From: Paratinospora sagittata
Taxonomy: Eukaryota > Streptophyta > Magnoliopsida > Ranunculales > Menispermaceae
DNA length: 64,000 nt
Direction: 5' to 3'
Assembly (NCBI GenBank): GCA_035771175.1
Contig: CM069593.1
Span: 42,283,741-42,347,740 of the forward strand
Position numbers and translations under genes: made by a program. The notes under the pieces were generated by a model. It worked only from the letters and a program-made list of their open reading frames with translations, was not told the DNA's origin and did not search any database. Below, piece by piece: positions 53,891 through 64,000 of this stretch; within the stretch, counting starts at the first letter, position 1; each line of letters starts with the position of its first letter.

Positions 53891-55690
53891 CGCAATAATA
53901 AATTAATTAAAATCCTTAGGTAAATAACATTATTACACAACAAAAGTACTAAGAAAGTAAGAGTATTATACTTATTTAATTAAGTAATACAGTTTAGTTT
54001 GTGGTTCACGTGTGTGTCAAATTTTGAAAATAGATAAAAAAAAAAATCAAACAAATCCAAGTAAACTTCCAAGAGCTTAATACTTTTGGATTGCATTGAA
54101 TCACGTCTTGACACATTATTCAATAAAAATTCAAAAATTATTGAGTGATGTAGTTTGTATTGTAGTTTCCTTCCTAATGAATATTGTACTATTAACTCAA
54201 CTAATAATTTATGAAGATGTAACGCTTCTTTCAAACATATTTTAAACAACTAACTCAAAAGTACTTTTCCTTTCACAAAAATAAAATAAAACTCAAAAGT
54301 ACTTTTTAAAAAATAAGCATATTTGTATTAAAATTATCAGTAGTCTATTTGTATGTGATTGATAAAAATTGTTACAAGTAAGGCCAAAAGAACATATATA
54401 TTTGCTTAAAAAATAGCCCTAAAGATAGTTGTCTATTAATTTTCTTAAGCGTGCAAGAATTAGAAAAGTCATATAATTAATCCATAAGATTTTTTATTCT
54501 TGAGGAGTGGTTAATTAAGTAATAAAGAAATTAAATTAAAGTTAATAGAAATGTTTTCAAGTTTTTCTTTTTTTTTCAAAGGAAATCCATGTCTTCTTGT
54601 TTTTCATTTCCATTTACATTTTTTTTTAACTTGCTTACATTCACATTTCAAGTCGAAAAATTAAATAAACCTTTGATTTCCAAATCAAATTTCAAGTTGA
54701 CAAAAAATCCCCTACCATGTTCTAAACCTAAGGCACCAATATTATCAAGATAACAATAAACAACAAAAATGGGTATAAAATAATGACATATTATCAAGCA
54801 TTCTTAATATATACATGTCGTAGAAAGGAGAACCTAAAGAAAAGAAACAACAAAAAATTCAATAGAGAAAAGAAAGAATGAATACTTCGGGCTTGGAATG
54901 TTTCAATATTTGCACCCCTCATCTTCTTTCTTCGCATTGCAATAGAAGAAAAACTCTTCCTTTATTTTCTTCTTTTTCCTTCCCCTTCTCTCTGCTCCCC
55001 TTATCTCTCTCCTCTTTTTTGAAAAAAATGAAGTTGTCCATTATTAAGGAGTCCCGATTTGGGGCCCTCGATTTCTTTTCTTTTTCTTTTTTTAAATGAA
55101 CTAAAAATGACAGATGGTCGAGTGTTTTTGTTTTGAAGCACTTTGGCCTTGTGGTTGCCTGCGTTGCCAAGGTGTTGTATTTTGGCAAATAAAACATTTT
55201 TGCTTGTATTTAAGGAAAAAAAATCCCCATCAGCTATAATTTGGCAAAAAACCCGTCATACTTGCTTCTTACTACCATTGAGGAATGGATTTCAAAGACC
55301 ATAACTAAATGAACAAATGCCAATTTTATCTACGTGATAGAATAAACATACATATTAAAAGTTGCAAATCTATCGTAATTTGTATTTTTTTATTGATATG
55401 AATTATAGTATATGTCTCTGTCCACTAATTAGCTCTTGATCACATCTTTACAACATAACTATTTAGAATATTTTTAAAATTTCTAATTTTAATCAGATTA
55501 TTCTTTTAATTAAATATTATTCCCATTGTTTTTTAGCCTACTTGGTTATAATCTTATTATTTTTTGTATAACGAGCTTTGTTTTTGATGATTTAAATTTA
55601 GAGATCACGTTCCATAATTTTAAAGTTTGTTTGTTTGTTATCGACAAGGGCATGTTTTTTTAATATATCACATTTTCAATGACGTGGCAA
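53891..55690. other. AT-rich spacer
   Basis: Would hold the 5' end of the MULE if complete, but no inverted repeat partner is visible. Otherwise no gene recognised. Confidence 0.4.
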
Positions 55691-55750
55691 TCTTTCAAAT
55701 GATTATGCCGTTCAAGGAGTACAGTAGCTTTTGACTCCGTTCTATATAAA
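55680..55750 (+). promoter_or_regulatory. candidate promoter (bZIP-type site and TATA box)
   Basis: TGACGTGGCA (about 55679-55688) contains an ACGT core bound by plant bZIP factors. A TATA box CTATATAAAC is at 55742-55751. An exon-like pyrimidine-rich leader follows at the expected distance. Confidence 0.4.
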
Positions 55751-55774
55751 CTAACTACAAAGTCTCCGAAAAAG

Positions 55775-55834
55775 TTCTGTCGAAGGCGTCTCAGTGATCT
55801 CTGTTCTCTTCCCGTCTTCTTTCTGTAATTAAAG
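55775..55834 (+). other. candidate noncoding first exon with donor site
   Basis: Pyrimidine-rich leader ending TAATTAAAG|GTAAAAT, a plausible 5' splice site. The following 2.8 kb are T-rich, as plant introns are. An acceptor TTGTGCAG ends at 58640, followed by a short candidate exon (58641-58690). No protein could be identified, so this may be the 5' end of an unrecognised or noncoding gene. Confidence 0.35.
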
Positions 55835-58640
55835 GTAAAATGAAATTTTTGTGCCCTAGATCTAATCTCTTTTATTTTATATTTTATATTTTGTCTAAGA
55901 TCTTATATTCCGTGCTCTCTGCGTTATTGCACTTGATTTTTTGCATTTTTTTTTTTGGTTTTAATTGCATATTTTTCTTCAGAAATCTGTGTAGAATGAA
56001 ATGGCGTTATCATCGTAATAAGGTGTTGTTTTTTAATCTAGCTGTTACGTTGAGGACTCAGATTCGATGGTAGCTGGACCAAAGATTTGATGTCGATTGG
56101 GCGGACATTTTTAGGGTTTTTGTGATGCCGATCTGTGTTTTTGTTTGGTATTTTTTATGCAAAGGAACTAGCGTTATAGTCGAAGGGGAAATTTGTTGAA
56201 AAAATCTTTCACTGTTTTGCGATCTTTAGATCAGAACCTTGGCGAATGTTTTTTAATGGATCTCCGATTGTTTTCTTTCCCCTGTTTTTTTTAAGACGCT
56301 GGTCTTGTGTTTATGGTTTGATTTCTCGAGGTTTTGTACAACTTGATGCTCGTGTTATTGTTTTTGTTTAAGCTTGCTGATTATCTGTCAGGATATGTTT
56401 TTGGGTATTGGTGTGTTTTTGTAGACCCTTTGAAATGTTGTACTGGTCGTACTTTTTCATTTACGTCCTCTGGATTCTTTAGCACTTTTTTTATTTAATC
56501 TGGTAAGATGTTGTTGAATTTTGGCTCAAACCGGAATTTCTTGTTGGATTAAAACATGGATCTATGTAGATCCCACGGCCATTGGTTTGATGTCGTTTCA
56601 CCCCGTGTATCCCTGTTACTACTCATGAAAATTTTACATTTTGAAAAGTACTTTTTTTTAGTTAGATGGCATGTATGTTACCCCAACTCGGATTTGGTTG
56701 TTGGATGCTGGTGTGAGTGTAGAAGCCACACTTGGTCATTTTTTAATTATAGGATTTGGGAATTCGCTTAGAAAACTGTCCAAACATTTGAATCCGAGTA
56801 AATGGTCGTGGGCTATGTTCATCCTCAAGCCTATAGTCTGTTTTCTTCTTCTTCCTCCTCTTCTTTCTTATTTTCCCCCTCTTCCTTTCCTTCCCTTTTT
56901 ATGTTGATGTTCCCTTTCTTTCTTCTCTCCGTGTTCTCCTTTTCTTTACTTTTTTCTCACATCCATGACTTAGTCATTTTCTTCCTTTTCGTTCTTCTTT
57001 TTTTTGGAGAATCTATATAATAGTTTTCACTGTTCTAAGACCCAAAGCATCAAATATATATATCCAATGTTGATTTTAGTGTAGTGTCGTCAAGGCATTG
57101 CCTAAGCAACGACTAGTCCATCGCATGTGCCATTTGCTGCAATATGGCAGGTAGTGGGGCTCTTTAGATCTTCTTAAGATTTTGAGGGGGTTGGTATAAA
57201 TATATGATGTCTAATCTTGTTTTTCATAATCATGAAAAATCATGTGTATATTTTATCGAAACCCCCTTTGATTCATACCCTCAAATCTCAACCTGACCCT
57301 CCAATAGAATTTAAGTTTTCATTTTTTTTTCCTTGATGAAACCTTTTTTTGCAGTTAAAATGCTGCATATTTGTAATAATGTTCTTAAGCATTGCATTAA
57401 GCATCAAACTAAACTCCATTGTTCTGCTCGTTTTCAAGCATATGTTTGGTGTTCTTTCTGTTTTTTCAATCTTTTTTTCTTCTCTTTTTTTAGTTTTTTA
57501 ATTCTTCTTTTTTAGTATTATTGCTCTTTTTATGATATTGTGACGTATATGATTATATCTTAAGCTTTGACATGAGTCTTAGATCTAGTATTCTTCTTCT
57601 ATTGCTGCAAATATTTTCTTGTTTGTCTTGAGTATTACATCAAAATTCCTTAAATTGTTGTTATATGTTAATATGCCATCATGTATGTATTTTTTCCCCT
57701 TACTATTGGCTTTTTGGTTTTCATTTTTGTGGGCATGAAATTAAAGAATGTATAAGATGCATTTTTTATTTTTTTATACAAGATTTGACTTTAATATTTT
57801 GAAATATTGATGTACATTATATTTATAGGGTATGCATGTGTAAAATCAATTAGTTAGTTATTTGGAGATCTATAAGTACGCATTTTCTCAATGCCTAGGC
57901 ATTGTGCTATCATCTAAGTATTATCCCGCCTAAATGAGGCCAATCGTCTTGGCATTGTCTTGACAACTTGATGACACTACACTCGTGTTGCGTCATGTCA
58001 ACATTTGTACTTAAGGTTTAAAGTAAAAAAATCCGAGTAACACAGGTTAGCATGCATAGCACGCTTTCATGATATAAATATGACATGTGATAGAATAAGG
58101 TCAGTGACATTGAGTTGAATTTTTGACTGATTAAATGTGTTAGACCATTTTGGTAAACTTTCACGAAAATGGGATGATTAGAGACCAATAATTTATATTT
58201 TGTGATTTTTAGACTATGAAATTTTAATAATTGGCCTGTTGATTTATAAAAGTAATAAATAGCTATTATTTTTATGTATTAGACTGAAGCATATCTTTAT
58301 TTTTTAATTTCTTTGAGAAGATACAGAAGCATGATATTAGGCGATAGAATGTCACAAAAATTTAGAAATAACAATTGAATAATTAGTGCTTAGAAATTAT
58401 AAAGGATAGGGAAAAAAAAAATTGGGGTGTTCATAAGTAGGAATGCTATTTGTATTTGCCCAAGATGAGAAATAGATTTCACTTTTTTGTTATTATGGGG
58501 ATTTGCTCATGAATTTGAGGCTTTCATGTTTGTTAATTAGTAAGTAGTTCAACAATATGCATTATTTTTATTATTGTTTTTATGGCTCATGTTTTTTTGG
58601 TTTTTGTCTGTTAAATTGAATATTGTTTCTTGTTGTGCAG
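55835..58640 (+). other. T-rich putative 5' intron
   Basis: High T content on the plus strand with no open frame of interest. An inverted-repeat element is nested at 57078-57983. Confidence 0.35.
57078..57983. mobile_element. inverted-repeat element (MITE-like)
   Basis: The left end AGTGTAGTGTCGTCAAG matches the inverse of the right end (AGTGTAGTGTCATCAAG) with one mismatch. Subterminal 'aaggcattgcctaag' resembles the families at 60074 and 61297. No target duplication was found, so limits are inferred from the repeats. Confidence 0.5.
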
Positions 58641-58690
58641 GTACATCAGTAAGATTTATCGAGCGGGTGGTATCCCACATTCGTTGCCAT
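58641..58690 (+). other. candidate short exon
   Basis: Flanked by TTGTGCAG and GTCAGT. One frame is open (YISKIYRAGGIPHSLP) but no family was recognised. Confidence 0.25.
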
Positions 58691-58904
58691 GTCAGTATTA
58701 AGTTTTAATTTGCCATCTATTTTATAGTGTTTGTATTGCTTTATTTACTTCTAATTTCTTGATCGCCTATAGTTTCAATTGTCTTCCTAGTTATTTTGTT
58801 ATTTTACTTCAGTTTGCTACTACGTCTCAATATTTGTATTTCATTATCTACAAATAATTTACTAGTCACTTGTTGGTCTTTCCAGTGCATTTTAGTAATG
58901 TAAT

Positions 58905-59165
58905 TGTGTTAATTTTTTTTTAAAAGAAACTATAAGATGTTATATATGTATGAATCTGTATGTAAATAAGCTATACAAAAGGCGGTCCCTAACTTGAACC
59001 ACAACACAAATCAAACTACACAAAATTGCCCCAACCTCTAAGCCATTCACTTAGAGCAAACCCATTACACAACTTGGAATTTGCTACCCAAAAGGAAGCA
59101 AAGAGATGAGATTGCTCTCATACCTTATCCGACGGAAACAACACACCATGGAATATTTTTTCATT
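58905..59165 (-). mobile_element. L1-like LINE 3' end (minus)
   Basis: On the minus strand it ends 'cttatagtttcttttaaaaa', the same 3' terminus and poly(A) context as the LINE at 6860-6906. The upstream 'gaccgccttttgtatagctta' is typical of LINE 3' UTRs. Strongly 5'-truncated, with no coding part. Confidence 0.6.
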
Positions 59166-60065
59166 TTTTTTAATTTACACGAATTGTTTGTCAATTTTCA
59201 CACCCTTGTAAGCTTGACTTAGTGACTCAAACACACAAATGAGACTCATTCACATAGTTGGGATAATTTTAATAACTTCAGCCCTTGAGTCGTCTTAGCC
59301 CTACCTAACTCATACTTCAAGTCAAACCCACAAGTTAAGTAAAAATCTTTATGTTACTTAGGCACAAGTATAACAAGAAATGCTAGTTTTCAATTAGTCT
59401 TTCCACTAAATTAATTTAATTCACAAACATGAATATGCGTGGTATGAATCAAATCCTCATGTTTTTAAGTTTGCATAAACATCATCGCATTAACAACACA
59501 TAATGTTCAAAATGAGTTATCTTATTATGACGTTCATGCTTTTACTTTTTAGATGAAAAAGTGGTAATTTTAAAGGATCATGATTCAAGTCAAGTCATAT
59601 TGATCAACTCACCATAACTAGAGTCCTCCCACCAAGATTTTGTTATTGTTTTTGTTTTTGAGTGGGCCTTTTCTGCATTGTACCAATGGGGCCTATGGGT
59701 TACCAAGCAGGCAACCCCACCTTTGCCTATTATTACTAGGGAGCTATACTTGCTTCAAATTTTAGATATCACTATAATGCATTATTTCCGACCTTGTGGA
59801 TATATTTTCTACTACGGTTTTCTGAATCCTCTTTCATTTATTGTTCCCTGGGCTGCCTCTAATGGATTTATCCCTACGCGAGTGGAAGCAAACACCATGC
59901 CTAGCACAACCATCTCCTAGTTAAGGGTACCTAGGTGTTGGTTTTGGCTCCAATTATGTGTTCTTAGGCTCCTATATAAAAAATGATCCTTTTAATTTTG
60001 ATCATAGCGTGTACATGTATCTTGTAAATCAACAAATTCCAATGTGGAAGTAATTGGATGTAGTG
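59166..60065. other. unassigned intergenic DNA
   Basis: No recognised motif. An 80-codon open frame at 59678-59920 has no family resemblance I can name. Confidence 0.4.
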
Positions 60066-60073
60066 GTATCAAG

Positions 60074-60393
60074 CAGTGTTGTCAAGGCGGCGCCTAGGCC
60101 CATTGAGTAGTGGCATTGTCTAGGTGGTTTGGGGAGGTCTAAGTAAATTTTTTTTTAAAGGGTTTTTTTTTTTAAAAAAAATTTTGTTAAAACCTGCGAA
60201 ATCCTCTCCCTTCTTTCACTTCAACTTCTGAATTAAATTAATAATTATATATATATAGCGTGAGGGACCAATGAATAAATAAATAAATTTTTCAGGGACC
60301 TCTAAATAAATATTTTATATCCCGCCTTAATCCCGCTTAGGCCCCGCCTCACCTAATTAAGGTTTACCTCCTACCTCCGCCTTGACAACACTG
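60074..60393. mobile_element. hAT-type MITE (320 bp)
   Basis: Ends CAGTGTTGTCAAGGCGG and its inverse CCGCCTTGACAACACTG (one base offset). Perfect 8-bp flanking duplication GTATCAAG at 60066-60073 and 60394-60401. Interior GC-rich subterminal blocks 'gcgcctaggc' and 'cgcttaggccccgcc' surround an AT-rich centre. No coding capacity. Confidence 0.88.
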
Positions 60394-60401
60394 GTATCAA
60401 G

Positions 60402-61290
60402 GCCTCACCCTTGTATGAAATCCTTTAAGATGTTAATTTATTGTGTTTAAGCTTGAAGCTCATGAGATGTGATCATGCAAATATGAGAGAGTGGGACAAT
60501 ACATGATCGATGAGGCATGCATGGGAAAACTTACCATTTTCACTATTGGTTTTAAAGGTGCCAAGTTGGTTCTTTGTAGATTATCTTCGAATTTTATATA
60601 GTTTAGGATTGGATTGTTGCCTTCACTCGTTTTCCTTGCAAATAAAAAAGGGAATTTTCTTAAGAGGAGAAACTTGGGGACCCTTCATATTTTTCCATAC
60701 AACCAACTTTCACATACAGTTTTAGGTTCTACCATTATAGATGTTTCAAAGGAGCTAATGCATGTAAGAGGTTCACACTAATCCTTTCTAGTAAAGGTTT
60801 TAATGTTGGTGCTTCACTTGTTTTAGATGTTTTTATTGTTGATGAATTTGTTCATTTTGACACATGTTTTACCAAGAATCAAGCTTGCTTTGGTCTTGTG
60901 GTTTAGTTTAGCTATTAGAAGTAGTGAACAAGCCTCAATTACCAATTTTTAACTCATTTCCTAGTCATTGGCTTTGGGTAGAACCTAATAGTTCGACATT
61001 GGTTCTCAACTAAACTCAACTCAACAAAGTCCTTTCCCAAATACATGGGATTCAATGTTACTTGCTAATAGAATCTACCATAAATCTAAACAACTATGGC
61101 TAATAAGTTGGGGCCCAACTATGTATATCAAGCAAACATAGATTGATAGAGATTAACACTCTCTCTCATGTGCATGATGACATGTGGACTAGACTTAGTA
61201 AGGAGGAATACATTTATTAATAAATAAGAGAAACATGCAAATATTCTTGCAAGGAGGTTTGAACAGAGGACCTTGAGAATATACTGTGTT
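60402..61290. other. intergenic DNA with a short RTE tail
   Basis: Mostly unrecognised, with the RTE 3' end at 61005-61060 described separately. Confidence 0.4.
61005..61060 (-). mobile_element. RTE LINE 3' tail (minus)
   Basis: Reads on the minus strand 'ttgggaaaggactttgttga' followed by GAGTT repeats, matching the 3' terminus of the RTE copy at 14695-14735. Confidence 0.6.
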
Positions 61291-61296
61291 TGAAAC

Positions 61297-62432
61297 CAGT
61301 GTTGTCAAGGTGTCGCCAAGGCCATTTTGGGGAAGAACTGCATAGGCGGTTTGCTAGGCAGTCAGAGGAAGGTCTAAGAAATTTTTGAATAGTTGAAGGT
61401 GTCCATGGATGAAGATAGAAAACTATAAGGGTTTATTTGTAAATATTTTTTTTATTCAATATAAAAGGAATTGAATGGGAAACCCTCGAGCCCTAACTTA
61501 TTGTCGTGTTGTCCGACTATTCTTCAATGACATTGTCTACTCCGACCATCTCTGGCGACATCGGTGACGGCTTCTCTAGCTTTCGGTGATCTCTCCGACA
61601 TCAAAAATTCTTCTTTCCCTTTTTTTTTCCAATGGCATTCGAAGTTCTGAAAGAGCTTTGAATACTTGTTGTCGTTGCTTAAAGACTTAGACAAAGCTGA
61701 GGAACTTTTCCAAAGTTAAGGAAAACTCTATTGAGGCTTCTATTGCCACTGGTGATTTGGATTTTCTTTGGTAAGGGTTTTTTTTTTTTGTTTTTTCTTC
61801 ACTATAGCTTTAATTTTTTGGTTTTTAACCTTCCAATTTTGATTTCTCTTCATTTCCAATTTCAATTACTTGATTTCTTTTCTTTTTTTTGTCCATTAAA
61901 TAATTGAACCAAAAATTTGAGTCTCGAACACTCTACCACTGTCGTTTAGTAGTGGTAATGTGTGTTTTTTTTTAATCTTCTTTTTGTCTTCTTATGTCTT
62001 TACTTTTAATTGAGTTAAAATAATTTCTTGTATCTTAATTCTTGAGCATTTGAATTATCTTTGTTAATTTGGTGCTAGTTGAGGGGTTGTGTGCAATTGA
62101 AGTATATTTCATTTTTTTTTTTTACTCTTTGTAAGTAATTTCAATTACTTAATTTTCATTGGCTAAGTTAGAAAAAAAAGTTTTTTGTTATACAATTTTA
62201 AATAAAATGCCAAATATAAATATATAAATAAATTTATATAATACATATATGTATGTATATATATGTACATGTGTATGTGTATATGTGTATATAGAAAGAG
62301 AGAGAAAGACCTATATATAAATAAATAAATTCTTTAGGGACCTCTAAATTAATATTTTATATATGGCCTAGGCGCCGCCTAGCCTAGATAGGGTATATCG
62401 CCTACCATCGCTTTGCTGCCTTGACAAAACTA
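61297..62432. mobile_element. hAT-type element, larger relative (1136 bp)
   Basis: The left end CAGTGTTGTCAAGG matches the element at 60074; the right end CCTTGACAAAACTA is its inverse with two mismatches. Flanks TTTGAAAC (61289-61296) and TTGGAAAC (62433-62440) agree at 7 of 8. Subterminal 'gcctaggcgccgcctagcc' is shared with the small copy. The interior has no recognised transposase. Confidence 0.75.
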
Positions 62433-62440
62433 TTGGAAAC

Positions 62441-64000
62441 CAATTAACCTAATAATTGTAGCTAATAGGTAGGTGCCTAACTATGTATATCAAGTGAACA
62501 TAGACATTAACAGTTGCCAAGCAGTACAATGTACTAATTTGTTCATCTATGCTTATTGAAGTAGGAGTCTTTCAAATCTTCTTTTAGGTTCTTTTTTCAT
62601 TATGTTTGGGGTATTTATTCCCTACTTGGTCATTTGAAGAAACTCGAGTGTTTATAATTTTGGTTCAACACATTGGCTTGTTTCAAAGCGTATAGAGATT
62701 GTATTTGGCAAATAAAGTGCAATAGGTCCTAGCCAATGATGGAGACACATCTTTCAACAATTTTCAATTGCTAATGAATGCATTGGTTTCCAAAAGTTGG
62801 TTGTCCAAAAATGTCAATGCTTACGTGACATTTGGAAAGGCTTGTGATCGTGATTGTGTGGATCTTTTTGGATTTTATAAATCTTATGATTGATAGTGTT
62901 GTTGAGGTATTGCCTCAGCTGTTGCCTGGCTTTTAAGGACCAAGTTTGGGCAATTGGAAAGGCAAGTGGTAGGGAGGTATTTGAAAATTTTAAAAAGTTT
63001 GGGCGTATTTGAAACTTATTGAGTTGTAATTTAAATATGTGCTCTAGATATGAAAGGGAAGTTTTTCATTCATTACATCTTTTTTTTGTTGGTGAATATG
63101 TGCAAACGCAAACCCGAGAGAGGGAGGGGGAGGGGAGGAATTTGTGGAATCTTTGGATTAATGCAAATAGATGCTCAACTAATCAAAGTGCATAAATATA
63201 AAGAGTGCCGAAATAAATAAAATGCACACAAGAATTTTTACGTGGTTGTAGGAAAATCTTTTTCCTACATCCACACCTAAAAAAGCCTTTTTTAGGATTC
63301 CACTATCTCTTGTTCAACTCAAGGGTGTGCAACAAATTGTTAGAAAGTTTTTTTACAGGTTTAAGATAAACCTATCCTTTTATGTGCTAAGGATAAATCA
63401 TAGGCCTACACATTCCTTTTTTAAGGGTAAAGGAAAGTCAAATGTCCTTTTCGTGGGATAAGGAAGAACCACTTTACCCTTTTCAAGATAAATGGTGAAA
63501 CTTGAATTCTTGATTCTAACCGTTGAACCACAAGTGATTCACAACCACTTGATTTGTTTCAAGTCAAAACAAACCAATGAAAATGATAATGATAATGTCT
63601 TGTTCTAAATGATTAGAACAATTACTATAAAGCTGAATATTACATACCCTATCAAATGCAAGATATAAAACTGAAACTCATGGGTAGAGAGACCTTACAA
63701 CAATGATTTACCTTCCTTGCATCAAGATTGCTAAAAGGAATGATTTTGAAGATGCTTTGAAGGATGCTCAAAATGATTGCTTGAAATTGATGCTTTGAAT
63801 CAACTCTTTTTCATTTTAGGGTTTTAAAAATGTGAAAAATCAGTTGATTTTGAAAAACACACACTAGATTCACATTGGTGTTTCTTGTGTCCAAAATGAC
63901 CTAAGTAAATGTATTTGTGCTTTGAAACAAAGTAGAAGCAGGGGTATTTTTAATTTCGAACCGTTAAAATGTGTCTTGAGAGTCTACTGTACTAGTGCGA
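62441..64000. other. unassigned AT-rich DNA
   Basis: A decayed piece beginning 'agtgttgttgaggtattgcc' (62897-62916) may be another end of the inverted-repeat family above. The rest, including 'tttttacgtggttgtagg' near 63236, resembles noncoding transposon sequence but is not assignable. Confidence 0.35.

Noticed and set aside
54878..55197. Phe/Ser/Leu-rich and Lys/Glu-rich open frames on opposite strands
   Set aside because: Both are translations of a pyrimidine-rich tract with no motif or supporting context.

Overview
The window is nuclear DNA of a flowering plant. It is AT-rich, host genes are sparse and intron-rich, and most recognisable sequence comes from nested plant transposons: L1-like and RTE-like LINEs, Ty1/copia pieces, Ty3/gypsy chromoviruses, hAT-like MITEs, tRNA-derived SINEs and a Mutator-like element carrying a plant mobile domain. 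I cannot name the species.

Layout. 1-3.7 kb: intergenic AT-rich DNA with a decayed L1 LINE on the minus strand. 3.7-6.9 kb: a 5'-truncated L1 LINE on the plus strand with poly(A). 6.9-7.8 kb: copia RNase H and 3' region (minus). 8.2-9.5 kb: exon-like remnants resembling a kinesin stalk. 10.9-18.4 kb: the one convincing host gene, three exons with phase-matched splice sites coding for 195 residues of unknown function; its introns hold a 2.7-kb hAT-like composite, an RTE fragment, SINEs, U-snRNA-promoter-like modules and a copia gag remnant. 19.0-29.8 kb: a nearly complete 10.8-kb chromovirus (minus) with a perfect 5-bp target duplication. It sits inside the LTR of an older element whose primer-binding site lies at 30.1 kb. 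31.3-44.4 kb: a decayed second chromovirus (minus), interrupted by a 2.36-kb solo LTR with its own target duplication. 45.1-50.5 kb: a chimeric plus-strand element, in which an LTR fragment is joined to an integrase and a 2.9-kb LTR; it abuts a MULE. 50.5-53.9 kb: MULE transposase with a plant mobile domain, decayed (minus). 55.7-58.7 kb: a possible promoter, first exon and long T-rich intron of an unidentified gene. 57-62.5 kb: three members of an inverted-repeat family. The last 1.5 kb shows nothing recognisable.

The most interesting object is the 19.0-29.8 kb chromovirus. Besides gag-pol it has an additional 545-codon open reading frame between the 5' LTR and gag. Both this frame and gag are preceded by good 3' splice-site sequences, which suggests alternatively spliced messages. 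Its U3 region has a 21-bp minisatellite (9 copies in one LTR, 4 in the other) directly upstream of the TATA box. Each unit carries the palindrome GAACGTTC, which fits a two-pentamer heat-shock-type element. A single extra A in an A-run separates integrase from the rest of pol, so this copy is probably not autonomous.

All family assignments come from reading motifs, not from database searches. Boundaries without a visible target duplication or terminal motif are approximate.
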